NCBI GenBank assembly: GCA_005217565.1
Contig: SJCO01000004.1
Coordinates: 248,001 to 312,000, forward strand
Direction of reading: 5' to 3'
Source of the DNA: Puteibacter caeruleilacunae
GTDB taxonomy: Bacteria; Bacteroidota; Bacteroidia; Bacteroidales; Prolixibacteraceae
Length of the DNA stretch: 64,000 nt
Below are positions 19,761 through 28,936 of this stretch, one piece after another. The notes below the pieces were generated by a model. That model had not been told where the DNA came from, did no database searches, and was given only the letters and a program-made list of their open reading frames with translations. The position numbers and the translations under genes are program-made. Position 1 is the stretch's first letter. The number at the start of each line of letters is the position of its first letter.

Positions 19761-20372
19761 CTAAATATCAGAAGATAAAAACATGTAAAAAAAGATTAAT
19801 CCGCCCAAATTTTCTTTCGAGAATTCACTTTTCAGGAACTTTAAAGCTTCGGTTAATTGGTTTTCAACGGTCTTTGGAGAGATATTTAATTTCTCAGCAA
19901 TCTCTTTTACAGGTAGATGTTCTTTTTTTCGAAGAATAAAAATCTCGCGGCGTTTGGGTGGCAATTGATCAATCAATTGATCCAATAAATCAATGCACGA
20001 TTGGTAATCTACCTTATCCACAGTATTATGATCCTCAATAAGAGAAGTCTCAATAAGATCGTGCTTAAATGATTGTTCTTTGGCATTATTCAAAAATTTC
20101 CTACGAATAATGTTATAAGCAATTGTAAAAAGATATGATTTAAATGATTGCTCGGTATTAATTTCTTCATGCTTCACCCAGATTTTAGTGAATACATCCT
20201 GCACAACTTCTTCTGCGTCGGCATCGTTTTTAAGGTACGACAAAGCAAATCCATACAGTCGGTTGCCATACTTATAAAACAGCTGATCAAAAGCAAGTTG
20301 ATTTCCTTTATTCAATTCCTTCAGCAGGGCTCTATCGCTATTTAAATCTGATTGTTCCAAAAAGAAATCCAT
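19761..20372 (-). CDS. ECF sigma factor (unit 2)
   Basis: 203 residues, sigma region 2 (about 23-90; FDQLFYKYGNRLYGFALSYL, DAEEVVQDVFTKIWVKH) and region 4 (about 135-190; LPPKRREIFILRKKEHLPVKEIAEKLNISPKTVENQ), with a short hydrophobic tail (GGLIFFYMFLS). The tail is found in many SusC-linked ECF factors. It should activate unit 2 when FecR releases it. A good -7 element lies 13 bases upstream of the ATG. Confidence 0.94.
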   Translation of the reverse strand: MDFFLEQSDLNSDRALLKELNKGNQLAFDQLFYKYGNRLYGFALSYLKNDADAEEVVQDVFTKIWVKHEEINTEQSFKSYLFTIAYNIIRRKFLNNAKEQSFKHDLIETSLIEDHNTVDKVDYQSCIDLLDQLIDQLPPKRREIFILRKKEHLPVKEIAEKLNISPKTVENQLTEALKFLKSEFSKENLGGLIFFYMFLSSDI

Positions 20373-20385
20373 TTGTTTAGGCTTC

Positions 20386-20393
20386 CAAATGTA
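20386..20393 (-). promoter_or_regulatory. Candidate -7 element of sigma unit 2
   Basis: CAAATGTA is TACATTTG on the minus strand, an exact TAnnTTTG. A TTG occurs 23 bases upstream, slightly beyond the usual 19-21. With only 13 bases to the ATG at 20372 the mRNA would have a very short leader. Confidence 0.5.
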
Positions 20394-20429
20394 AAGATTC
20401 CTGTTCAGAAAAAAAACAATGGTTTAATG

Positions 20430-20738
20430 TTAAAGCTCAAGACTTAACCTTAAATGTCGCCCAAATCCTTCTTTAATGATTCTCATTAATGTAGATAATC
20501 TAATATCAGATGCGTTATTTTCAATTCGCGAAATATAGGTCTTTGTTGTTCCACATTTTTCAGCCAACTGACTTTGTGTTAGTCCGTGTTCTTTGCGCAG
20601 CTCTTGGATCATAACCCCCAATTTAAAAGCCTCAAATCCTTCCTCCCACTTCTCACGGGATTCAGTTCCTCTTTCTCCATACTGCTCATCCAAATGATCT
20701 TCAAATGAAGTTAGATTATTATCTTTTTCTTTTTTCAT
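20430..20738 (-). CDS. higA: XRE-family antitoxin, HigA-like
   Basis: 102 residues with a helix-turn-helix of the Cro/C1 (XRE) type at about 37-93 (LRKEHGLTQSQLAEKCGTTKTYISRIEN). N-terminus (1-35) is acidic and probably binds the toxin. It overlaps the upstream toxin gene by 20 bases, the HigB-before-HigA order. The usual role is to neutralise the toxin and repress the shared promoter by binding its palindrome; such a palindrome is present at 21078-21101. Name by family resemblance only. Confidence 0.85.
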   Translation of the reverse strand: MKKEKDNNLTSFEDHLDEQYGERGTESREKWEEGFEAFKLGVMIQELRKEHGLTQSQLAEKCGTTKTYISRIENNASDIRLSTLMRIIKEGFGRHLRLSLEL

Positions 20739-21072
20739 TGAAATACTCTTTTTTTAATTTCTCTGCTTTCTCAATCTCCCTTTTACTAGTCTTCTGTGTT
20801 TTTTTCTGAAAACCATTAATCAGAATCACTAATTTTCCTTCATCAAAAAAACAAAAGACTCTAAAAATATCACTTCCCACTTCTACTCTTACTTCATATA
20901 ATCCATTCGAGTTTTCGATGAATCTGAAATATTTAATAGGAACTCGCTCTACTGTTGAAATCAATTTCAACGTCCAGTTCAACTTTTCCTGAACTTTTGC
21001 ATTCAACGACTTAAAGAAATCAAGGTAATAATTCTTATAAAAGAAAATGTGTCTTACCTTTTTATCTTTCAT
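20719..21072 (-). CDS. higB: RelE/ParE-superfamily toxin, HigB-like (Gp49-like)
   Basis: 117 residues, basic, with the family core: FYKNYYLDFFKSLNAKVQEKL (about 11-31, broken by F/Y), then RVPIKYFRFIE, LYEVRVEVGSDIFRVFCFFD (about 64-85), LVILINGFQKKTQKT and a Lys-rich tail. These are ribosome-dependent or free mRNA interferases, normally silent until antitoxin loss. The pair lies between two SusCD units and is transcribed in the same direction. It may be a local stabiliser of this accessory region (inference). Translation starts within a few bases of the predicted transcription start. Confidence 0.85.
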   Translation of the reverse strand: MKDKKVRHIFFYKNYYLDFFKSLNAKVQEKLNWTLKLISTVERVPIKYFRFIENSNGLYEVRVEVGSDIFRVFCFFDEGKLVILINGFQKKTQKTSKREIEKAEKLKKEYFNEKRKR

Positions 21073-21076
21073 ACAC

Positions 21077-21108
21077 CAAAGTTAGCTAATTAGATAACTT
21101 TCCACAAA
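21077..21108 (-). promoter_or_regulatory. Toxin-antitoxin promoter with overlapping 24-bp palindrome
   Basis: On the minus strand TTTG (21105-21108 on plus as CAAA), 20 bases, TAACTTTG (21077-21084) is a textbook Bacteroidota promoter. A palindrome AAAGTTA-N10-TAACTTT (21078-21101), with only one mismatched pair in its centre, covers the region between -7 and -33: a likely operator for HigA. The -7 box ends 4 bases before the toxin ATG, so the message is probably leaderless or nearly so. Confidence 0.8.
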
Positions 21109-21246
21109 CATTAAAGCAAAAGAAAGGCAAGAAGATGCCGATTTCAAGGTATTGATCAAATATTCACAGCCCCCTACTACCACACCTAGATTGCCCTCCG
21201 TTAAAAAATTAGAAGCCATATCCGACTAGATTAGCCGAACTACCCA

Positions 21247-22617
21247 CTACTCTTCCTTCCTTTCCAAATACTTCTCGTACCGTTGAAAATAATCAACTGT
21301 ATCTGCTTTTGTCCAGCCTTCTTTAATGACTCTTTTTGATGGGATATCGATAATTTCCTTCACTTCTCGAGGTTGTAGATCGACCAACTTATTCCTTCCG
21401 TCTCTATTTTTTAATAATTCAAAATGGTCATAAAGATCGCCTAAGGTTGTATAAGCTTTAAAAGAAAGCTTCTCGACAGTAACACTAATCACTTGGAAAA
21501 GCTGGGTATTTGAAGCACAACGATCTACCCAGTCGGCAAAGCTTAAATCATACATTTTAGGACCGCTAACGGAGACAACATACATCGGACCATTATCCTT
21601 CTTTACATTCATACCACTCATCATATTTTGGCCACGTCCATAAGTATGATCATGCCCTTGCAATACCATATCAACATGATATTTTTCGTAAAGTGCCTGC
21701 AATGGCTTTCTCATATCATCATTTTGAGGCCCTTTTCGCGCTACATATATCGGGTGATGCTGAGTAACGATAGTCCACCGATTAGGATTATCGCTCAATA
21801 CTGCTTCCAACCACTTCAGTTGAGCATCAGCAGTCTCAGGATAATAGCGGAACTCAGAAGTATTCACACTGATAAACCTGATGCCCTGATAATCGATATA
21901 ATAAGCCGATTCTTCCATTCCCTCAGGACCATTCTCGGGGAAAGCAAACATCTTCTGCCACATGGGAGTCAGGCGTTTTACATTTCTATCTCTTGTGCCA
22001 TATTCATGGTTTCCAGGGGTAGCAATACATGGTTTCATTCCATTGATCCAACCTGCGGCATAATACCACTCACCCCATTCATCATCGGTATTCCAATTCA
22101 CCATATCCCCAACATGAAGTGTAAAATCAATTTGAGGATCAGTCATAAATGCCTGACGAACGCAACGTGACCACAAAGACTTCACAGCTATCTGAGAATC
22201 ACCGAAATAAAGAAATCGTGTTTCATCATCACTTGTCCCAGCAGTCTTAAATTGAAACCATTCACTAAAGAATTCACCATCACCTACTCGATAAGCATAT
22301 ATCGTATTGGCTTTTAAATCCTCAAACTTTACAGTATGATAAAAAAATTCTTTCCCATTTTCCTTATACGACGCTGTTGAAGCAGGAACACGATAAGTAT
22401 CTTTCACCATATCAGGAGATGGAGTGGCTATACATATCTCCCCCACTCCGGCTTTTGGCAAACGACAACGCCACGTTACCGCTTGCGTTGTTGCAGGGTT
22501 ATCATTCCAAGTAAGGATTATTCGTTCAGGTGTATTATTCTCTGGGGATTGTGCATTGGAGCTAATGATCCCCATCGAGTACACTACAAATAGTAGCACT
22601 ATAATATTTTTAAACAT
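21247..22617 (-). CDS. Secreted metallophosphoesterase with purple-acid-phosphatase-like N-terminus
   Basis: 456 residues, signal peptide (about 1-22), N-terminal fibronectin/PAP-like domain (about 27-126; RIILTWNDNPATTQAVTWR) and calcineurin-like phosphoesterase domain (about 133-400). Metal motifs: GDSQ (139-142), GD at 170-171, GNHE (202-205), QHHPIY, GHDHTYGRG. The tyrosine that gives purple acid phosphatases their colour (GDxxY) is Asn174 here, so it is PAP-like but not a true purple enzyme. It follows the SusD of unit 3 beyond a terminator, suggesting an extracytoplasmic phosphatase, phosphodiesterase or similar acting on the imported substrate. Confidence 0.9.
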   Translation of the reverse strand: MFKNIIVLLFVVYSMGIISSNAQSPENNTPERIILTWNDNPATTQAVTWRCRLPKAGVGEICIATPSPDMVKDTYRVPASTASYKENGKEFFYHTVKFEDLKANTIYAYRVGDGEFFSEWFQFKTAGTSDDETRFLYFGDSQIAVKSLWSRCVRQAFMTDPQIDFTLHVGDMVNWNTDDEWGEWYYAAGWINGMKPCIATPGNHEYGTRDRNVKRLTPMWQKMFAFPENGPEGMEESAYYIDYQGIRFISVNTSEFRYYPETADAQLKWLEAVLSDNPNRWTIVTQHHPIYVARKGPQNDDMRKPLQALYEKYHVDMVLQGHDHTYGRGQNMMSGMNVKKDNGPMYVVSVSGPKMYDLSFADWVDRCASNTQLFQVISVTVEKLSFKAYTTLGDLYDHFELLKNRDGRNKLVDLQPREVKEIIDIPSKRVIKEGWTKADTVDYFQRYEKYLERKEE

Positions 22618-22691
22618 GAAAAAATTGCTTTGTTAGTTATTAATGGTAATTACACGAGGTCAGGTGTTTCAACAGATAGCAGGTAAAAAAA

Positions 22692-22722
22692 GAGGCCAGG
22701 TATCCGCTGATATCCTGACCTC
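22692..22722 (-). terminator. Terminator after SusD unit 3
   Basis: Imperfect long stem GAGGTCAGGATATC / GATACCTGGCCTC on the minus strand with a 4-base loop, followed by seven U. It separates susCD of unit 3 from the metallophosphoesterase, which then needs read-through or a promoter of its own in 22618-22691 (no clear one seen). Confidence 0.85.
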
Positions 22723-22751
22723 AAACTATCTAGCCTATTCAATCTCTAGTT

Positions 22752-24263
22752 TTAGTTTACATCCCACCAAACCTTATGCAACATACTGTTACGATTGGTA
22801 GCATCGTAAGCTTTCTGGTAATTATCGCTATTGTAAAGCATTTCATTATCGGGATATACTACCCTGCGAGGCCATACGCCATTCGTATTACCTAGATATA
22901 AAGCTGGATCTTCAGAACCAGTTCTTGTTGCAACAGCAGGATACCCTGTACGACGCATTTCAGCAAAAGCTTCCAAGTCATTCCCCATTAGAGCAACCCA
23001 CTTTTGCATGGCAATCTGCTCAAATTTCGCCTCATCAGTACCTGATAAAGTAGCAATATCTGTCGCCATAAAAGCCTCAACATCATCCTCATTGTAATAA
23101 CGAACCATTTGTGCTGAACCATCAATCACAACTTCGTCTTCTCTATCCCAATACTCCAATGAGGCTTCAATTCCTTTTCTATACCAGTCGTTTGCGGTGG
23201 CATCATTAGCATTTACACCTACACCATACAAATAAGCTTCAGCCAACAAGAAACACACTTCAGAATACATTAAGTTCTGAGTAGGCAGTTCTTTTTGATA
23301 AGTTACGCGTCCGATATACGAAAAGTGAGCTCTATCAAGCGGACCATTATAACCTGCAGGCAAACCAACAATCTCTCCAGCATGATCACCAATCTCTACT
23401 GGCAAAGCATAAGCCTGTAGTCTTAGGTCATCTGTACTTTTTAAATAATCAACCATCAACTCTGCACAGTTAGTCCTACTTCCTGCTTCCAATGCATTAA
23501 ACTTAGGATAATAGTAGCCATTCTGATCCCAGTTATTGAAACCAGCCGACTCAGCATTACTGCTAATCAATGGATAATTCATCACATCGCTGATAACACT
23601 TGAAGCTTTTGAAGGATCAACAAAACGCATACGTATAGCCATTCTCAAACGAATAGAATTGGCAAAACGTTTCCATAACTGAAGGTCACTCTCATATAAA
23701 CGATCCGCAGTTCCCATATCCAACTTTGTGCCTTCTCCGATAAGGTTAATTGCTTCCTTTAAGTTATCCAATACTACATAGTATATTGCCTGCTGAGTGT
23801 CATATGCAGGCTTATCATTCAATTCTCCATTCTCCTCTCTACCTGCTTCAGAAAAAGGAATATCACCATACGTATCGGTCACACGTTGAAATCCGAATCC
23901 TTGCAATATCAAGGCAACAGCACGAGCATATTGATCTTTTTCCTCTGTTGCACCTTCGGTCAATCGAATAACATCATTAAGGTTAACATTCGCTCCGTAC
24001 ACCTTATCCCACAGCTTAATTTCAAAGTCAAGATATTGTGATCCAAGACTAGATCCTCCAGAGTGATGATTTACCCAATCAGAAATATCACCGTGATCTG
24101 CTGCAAAATTTAAGATATCATCTAAAGCTCCGTTTACCAGGTAAACATTATTGGGTTCTGTTACCGAATTGATATTGGTATTCACCAAATCAAAATCTTT
24201 TTGGGTACATCCTGAAAATAAAACCGTTAACAGGACAATTATATTTAATGTTCTTATCTTCAT
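22752..24263 (-). CDS. SusD-like_2 (PF12771-type) lipoprotein (unit 3)
   Basis: 503 residues, lipoprotein signal with Cys19 (FSGC). This is the divergent SusD-like_2 class: NTNINSVTEPNNVYLVNGALD near the start (within 29-50), LRMAIRMRFVDPSKA, GRVTYQKELPTQNLMYSE, and QKWVALMGNDLEAFAEMRRTGYP before the C-terminus. Such proteins pair with a particular SusC type (gene just upstream, 10 bases) and are less tied to polysaccharides than classic SusD; the phosphoesterase next door hints at phosphate-bearing ligands (inference). Confidence 0.92.
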   Translation of the reverse strand: MKIRTLNIIVLLTVLFSGCTQKDFDLVNTNINSVTEPNNVYLVNGALDDILNFAADHGDISDWVNHHSGGSSLGSQYLDFEIKLWDKVYGANVNLNDVIRLTEGATEEKDQYARAVALILQGFGFQRVTDTYGDIPFSEAGREENGELNDKPAYDTQQAIYYVVLDNLKEAINLIGEGTKLDMGTADRLYESDLQLWKRFANSIRLRMAIRMRFVDPSKASSVISDVMNYPLISSNAESAGFNNWDQNGYYYPKFNALEAGSRTNCAELMVDYLKSTDDLRLQAYALPVEIGDHAGEIVGLPAGYNGPLDRAHFSYIGRVTYQKELPTQNLMYSEVCFLLAEAYLYGVGVNANDATANDWYRKGIEASLEYWDREDEVVIDGSAQMVRYYNEDDVEAFMATDIATLSGTDEAKFEQIAMQKWVALMGNDLEAFAEMRRTGYPAVATRTGSEDPALYLGNTNGVWPRRVVYPDNEMLYNSDNYQKAYDATNRNSMLHKVWWDVN

Positions 24264-24273
24264 GACTCCTTAA

Positions 24274-27200
24274 TTAAAATTTGAATTTAATATTGAATGA
24301 CATGGTACGGTATGATGGCCAGAATGACATAGCCATTCCTTTTGATCCATTACCTGATGTATTCGTAACATAACTATCCGGATCATAGTGTTCTGTCTCA
24401 CGATATAGGATAAACAGATCACGACCAACAACAGAAAGATCAATATTCTCGAAATGCAGTTTCTGACTTAGTTTCTTTGGTAACGAATAGCTTAAACTTA
24501 ATTCACGAAGCTTTACAAACGAAGCATCTTCCATAGCATATTCAGTTAATCGACGACTGTACATGTTATCTCGATAATCTTCTGGATGTGCGTAACGTTT
24601 ATTTTCACCCTCATTTAATACTCCGCCTACCTGTACACCATCAGCACCTACTAAATTCTCATCATAGAAAACACTCTGACCAATCATCTCGTCAACACCC
24701 CCTGTTGGTGTCCAATCGCCAGGACTTACACCTGCAGCAATACGAGCTTCTTCTGATGCAATCCACTCTTCACGACCTGCCAACGAAGCAACTGAAGTTC
24801 CCTGTTCATCGAAATCAATAATACACTTCGACCAGATATTACCACCAAACGAACCATCAACCTGACAACCTAAAGTGATATTCTTGTAGGTAAATGTATT
24901 GCGTAGCGAACCTACCCAGTCTGGTTCTACTTTACCCAAGTCGATGAACTCATCGGTACGCAATGGTAACCCATCCTGATCAACAACTATTTTACCTTCA
25001 TCATTACGTAAGTATCCATATCCCTGAACAGTTAAGAAAGTACTTCCTGGCTGAGTAACAACACGTCCTCTCTTATCAGAACGAGGAACAATTACCAAAT
25101 CATCAGGAGTACTGACAACTTTCGATTTATTCTTAGTATAAGTTACTGTTGTATTCCATGCAAAATCTTTGGTCTCAACAGGGCGTGCATTGATCATCAA
25201 TTCAAGACCTTTATTCTCAACGTTACCACCGTTTAGTGATCGTGCTGTAAATCCTGAACTATGTGCAATTGGCTGTGAAGGAATAATCTGATCTTTGGTA
25301 TTCGACTTATAATAGGTCGCATCAATATTTAATCTACCATTAAACGTTCTTACATCAACACCAAATTCATGAGACTCTACTCGCTCTGGCTTCATATCAA
25401 AGAATGGCATTGTACTAGGATTCGACATGGTAATTTCACCATTTACTCCTGTTGAAGTAGAGTAAGTTCTGTTGATCTTATATGGAGATGTATCATTTCC
25501 AACTTCTGCATACGAATAACGAACCTTACCAAAAGTCAACCACGATGGTAAGTCCTCAACAGCTTCAGTGAACACAAAGCTACCTGTTGTTGAATAGTAA
25601 CCATAGCTATTATTTCCATCTTTCAACGTTGAACTCCAGTCGTTACGGTAAGTCAAATCAAGATAAAACAAGCTCTTATACCCAAATTGAGTAGATCCAT
25701 ACAACGAGTTAATCACCTTATCACTCTCACCATACTTAAATGATGAACTAGTGGTATAATTGATCTGCTGCATTTCTGAGTTAGGAAAACCAGTTCCATT
25801 GAAAGTTCCTCCTTTACTCTTGCTTCTAAACTGACTACCACCAAAATTTGCAGTAAGCGAGATATTCTCTGTAAGCTGCTTATTCCAGTTCATCAAGAAA
25901 TCAGTTGTATAAGAACGTGAATAATCTTCTTGATAGATATAGCGACCGTCATAGTTACCCCAACGCGATTGCAATGCTTTTACGGTATGTGCTTCGAAAT
26001 CCAACTGATCAAAACCATGACGTAGCATGATACTTAAATTATCTATAATTTTATAAGTCAAATTGATGTTTCCAACCAACCTTCTTCTTGTATCCTTATT
26101 CGTATCCTTCATCAATCCCCAGTAGATATTACCAGTATACTTGGTGGTTGAGAACGCAACAGGATCACCATCTTTGAAATTCGTAGCCCAATCCTGATTC
26201 GACTCCTCATACTCAATTCTTCTTAGGTCAGAATCATAGTAACTACGTGGACCTGCTGCTATACGCATAAAAGAAATACCTCCTGTATCAACTACCATAC
26301 GGTTCTTAGCCTTCTGCTCTGAATATGACAACTTCATATCTAACTTTAAGCGATCAGTGATATCCTGTGTTACACGTAACGATCCACCGATCTTTGAACC
26401 TCCACTATTAACGATATACTCGTTAATGTCCTGATGCATCAGCGACGCATAATAAGTTGCCTTTTCTGTGCCGTAGGATACCGATAATGCATTATCGGTT
26501 GATAACGAAGTACGAAATGGCTCCTTAATGTTATCTGGTTGTGGTGAATATTTTCTGATAGGCTCATCACGCAACCACAACACTCTAACATCCTGACCTT
26601 CCATTTTTGGCCCCCAACTTTCATCATTGGTACTACCACCGATCATTGGAATTCCATCATCACCAACACCAGTCCATGAATTAAATACTTTACCCTGACC
26701 ATATACATTCTGCAATTCAGGCCACACATAAGCTTGTTTCAATGAGAAACCAGTCTTTAATGTAAGTCCGATACCTTTATCCTTGGTCTTTGTTTTAGTA
26801 GTAATAACAATAACTCCATTCGCTGCACGAGAACCATACAAAGCTGATGCATTAGCACCTTTCAAAACAGTTACTGAAGCAATATCCTCAGGATTGATAT
26901 CAGAAATTCCTTGTCCGCGGTCATACGCAGTTGCTCTACTTCCACCGATCGATGATCCATTGTTAAAAATAACACCATCAACTACAATCAATGCCTCGTT
27001 ATTACCTGTTATAGAAGAGTTACCACGTAAAACTATCTTCGATGATCCCATTGATGAACCACTAGGCTTAGTAATTTCCAGACCAGCCACTTTACCTGTC
27101 AGTGCATTAGCAACATTTCGTTCATTCGATTGAGTTATCTCCTCCGATGAAACCTCTGTAACAGCATATCCCAGCGCTTTTTTCTCGCGCTTAATACCTA

Positions 27201-27852
27201 ATGCAGTCACCACAACCTCATCAACACCAATCGCCTCATCCTGCATGACTACATTCAAGGTTGCCTGTCCGGTATAAGGAATCTCTTGTTTTGCCATTCC
27301 CACAAATGAAAACTCTAATACCTGAGATCCCGCAGGAACTTTCAACTCATAGTTTCCATCTAAGTCGGTAGTCACACCAATAGTTGTACCTTTTACAACG
27401 ACTGAAACACCCGGGATAGCCTCCCCATTGGCATCCTTCACAATCCCCTTCACCTTCTGTTCCTGTTGCACACTCTTTGCTTCAGATGGATTATTAGTAA
27501 TAACCACAATATTATCAACAATGCGATACCCCAAAGAAGAATCTTTTAAGATTTGATCAAGAATTACCTCAACCTGTTTATTCTTCACATTCAGATCGAT
27601 CTTTTTTGAAACATCGAAATCGTCATCGTTATAGAAGAACTCAAACTCACTCTGAGATTGAATCTCTTTCAAGATAGTTTTAATTGCGACTCCTTTGTAT
27701 TTCATATTAAAATGAACCTGTTGTGAATAGCTGTTCCCCATCACACAAAATACATTCAGAAGTAACAAAAATACGGTTAGTCTCATACACAAAAAGATTT
27801 TTCTCGTACCCGCGCGACTAAGCCGCATGGGAACAAATTGAAATTTTTTCAT
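24274..27852 (-). CDS. SusC TonB-dependent transporter with STN domain (unit 3)
   Basis: 1192 residues, the largest SusC here. Signal segment (about 22-44), STN domain (about 45-120; FNMKYKGVAIKTILKEIQ), carboxypeptidase-regulatory-like domain (about 130-205), TonB box VDEVVVTALG, plug (REKKALGYAVTEVSSEEI) and barrel ending in IKFKF. The ALGYAVTEV plug is the type that pairs with SusD-like_2 lipoproteins, which is exactly its neighbour. The STN domain should signal to the FecR encoded upstream. Confidence 0.95.
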   Translation of the reverse strand: MKKFQFVPMRLSRAGTRKIFLCMRLTVFLLLLNVFCVMGNSYSQQVHFNMKYKGVAIKTILKEIQSQSEFEFFYNDDDFDVSKKIDLNVKNKQVEVILDQILKDSSLGYRIVDNIVVITNNPSEAKSVQQEQKVKGIVKDANGEAIPGVSVVVKGTTIGVTTDLDGNYELKVPAGSQVLEFSFVGMAKQEIPYTGQATLNVVMQDEAIGVDEVVVTALGIKREKKALGYAVTEVSSEEITQSNERNVANALTGKVAGLEITKPSGSSMGSSKIVLRGNSSITGNNEALIVVDGVIFNNGSSIGGSRATAYDRGQGISDINPEDIASVTVLKGANASALYGSRAANGVIVITTKTKTKDKGIGLTLKTGFSLKQAYVWPELQNVYGQGKVFNSWTGVGDDGIPMIGGSTNDESWGPKMEGQDVRVLWLRDEPIRKYSPQPDNIKEPFRTSLSTDNALSVSYGTEKATYYASLMHQDINEYIVNSGGSKIGGSLRVTQDITDRLKLDMKLSYSEQKAKNRMVVDTGGISFMRIAAGPRSYYDSDLRRIEYEESNQDWATNFKDGDPVAFSTTKYTGNIYWGLMKDTNKDTRRRLVGNINLTYKIIDNLSIMLRHGFDQLDFEAHTVKALQSRWGNYDGRYIYQEDYSRSYTTDFLMNWNKQLTENISLTANFGGSQFRSKSKGGTFNGTGFPNSEMQQINYTTSSSFKYGESDKVINSLYGSTQFGYKSLFYLDLTYRNDWSSTLKDGNNSYGYYSTTGSFVFTEAVEDLPSWLTFGKVRYSYAEVGNDTSPYKINRTYSTSTGVNGEITMSNPSTMPFFDMKPERVESHEFGVDVRTFNGRLNIDATYYKSNTKDQIIPSQPIAHSSGFTARSLNGGNVENKGLELMINARPVETKDFAWNTTVTYTKNKSKVVSTPDDLVIVPRSDKRGRVVTQPGSTFLTVQGYGYLRNDEGKIVVDQDGLPLRTDEFIDLGKVEPDWVGSLRNTFTYKNITLGCQVDGSFGGNIWSKCIIDFDEQGTSVASLAGREEWIASEEARIAAGVSPGDWTPTGGVDEMIGQSVFYDENLVGADGVQVGGVLNEGENKRYAHPEDYRDNMYSRRLTEYAMEDASFVKLRELSLSYSLPKKLSQKLHFENIDLSVVGRDLFILYRETEHYDPDSYVTNTSGNGSKGMAMSFWPSYRTMSFNIKFKF

Positions 27853-27879
27853 AAATTTGTCCTTTACAGTTAAACATGG

Positions 27880-27932
27880 AGCCCTTATGGGCTTTATCTA
27901 AACCGGTAAGTGTTGCGAGCGCTTGCCGGTTT
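27880..27932 (-). other. Two hairpins between fecR and susC, unit 3
   Basis: AGCCC-TTAT-GGGCT (27880-27893) and AAACCGGtAAG / CTTgCCGGTTT (27900-27932). The T run sits on the fecR side (plus-strand downstream), so as terminator the large hairpin would face the wrong way for the minus-strand operon. Same arrangement as unit 1. Confidence 0.5.
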
Positions 27933-27934
27933 TT

Positions 27935-28891
27935 TTATTTTTTCAAACTGATAATTACTTTATCCTTATCAATTTTATATTCTATTTTGTTTGTCAGTTT
28001 AATGATATATAGGTTGTAATCCAGGGATTTATTGCGAGTAATAACACCTGAAAAACTTAGTTCTTTCAATGATTCATCGGTAAATTCAAATCGGACATCG
28101 TACCAACGTTCCAATCGTACCACCAAATCTTTTAGCTTCTCTTTGTTGAAGTATACCTTACCACCTTTCCATGCGGTATAACTGGCAACATCAACTTTAT
28201 CTTTTGTGATTCTTCCGTTCTGTTGATTGACTTGTACTCGTTCACCGGGAGACATAAATACAGATTCATCATCATTGATAACTTCCACTTTTCCTTCCAA
28301 CAAAACAGTCTGCACAATATCCTCATTCCTATAGGCTTTCACATCGAAAGTTGTTCCATGAACCTTAATTTTTGATCCCCCGGCATTTACAACGAATGGA
28401 ATTTCTTTATTCTTGGTAACCTCAAATAATCCTTCCCCCACAAGTGTGATTTCTCGATTATCCTGATTAAATGTTGATGGGTATTTAATTGAAGATTCTG
28501 AATTCAGCCACACCTTGGTTCCATCATATAGTGTTAAACTAGACACCTGTCCACGAGGCGCAACAAAAGTAGCATAGGCAACCTCTTGTGTTTGCTGCTG
28601 AAGCCCCCAATGTCCGATTGCTCCAGTGGCTATACATAACACAATAACTGCCGCATAGCGTACAATTTTCCCCCAACGGAATGTATTGCTAATTTTTCGA
28701 TCCAATCGCTTCCATGCATCATCGGCAGTCATGAACATATCAACATTACCTACCTGTTCTCTCTTGGAGAACACCCTTTTTACGGCACGATAATCCTGTT
28801 GATGATCATTAATAAAATCATCATTAAACTGCTCTTCACCATGCACATGGCTGGCTAAATCTTCGAATATTTTGTCTTTTAATTCTTTCAT
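27935..28891 (-). CDS. FecR-family anti-sigma factor (unit 3)
   Basis: 318 residues: N-terminal cytoplasmic part, transmembrane helix at about 74-94 (YAAVIVLCIATGAIGHWGL), FecR domain (about 105-205; APRGQVSSLTLYDGTKVWLNS, GEGLFEVTKNKEIPF), DUF4974-like end (about 240-318). The gene starts 46 bases after its sigma factor. An inverted repeat TTTCACCCT (28889-28897) / AGGGTGAAA (28921-28929 region) lies in that spacer and could form a translation-control hairpin just ahead of the start codon (inference). Confidence 0.93.
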   Translation of the reverse strand: MKELKDKIFEDLASHVHGEEQFNDDFINDHQQDYRAVKRVFSKREQVGNVDMFMTADDAWKRLDRKISNTFRWGKIVRYAAVIVLCIATGAIGHWGLQQQTQEVAYATFVAPRGQVSSLTLYDGTKVWLNSESSIKYPSTFNQDNREITLVGEGLFEVTKNKEIPFVVNAGGSKIKVHGTTFDVKAYRNEDIVQTVLLEGKVEVINDDESVFMSPGERVQVNQQNGRITKDKVDVASYTAWKGGKVYFNKEKLKDLVVRLERWYDVRFEFTDESLKELSFSGVITRNKSLDYNLYIIKLTNKIEYKIDKDKVIISLKK

Positions 28892-28936
28892 TTCACCCTT
28901 TAAGACACGTTTTTTTGAGAGAGGGTGAAAGAATTT

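Noticed and set aside
21628-22170. 180-codon frame antisense to the metallophosphoesterase
   Set aside because: It is the mirror of a well conserved gene, rich in Ile/His/Ser from codon complement, and has no domain.
27900-27932. Hairpin plus T run read as a plus-strand terminator
   Set aside because: No plus-strand gene ends near it; it is listed as an mRNA structure of the minus-strand operon.
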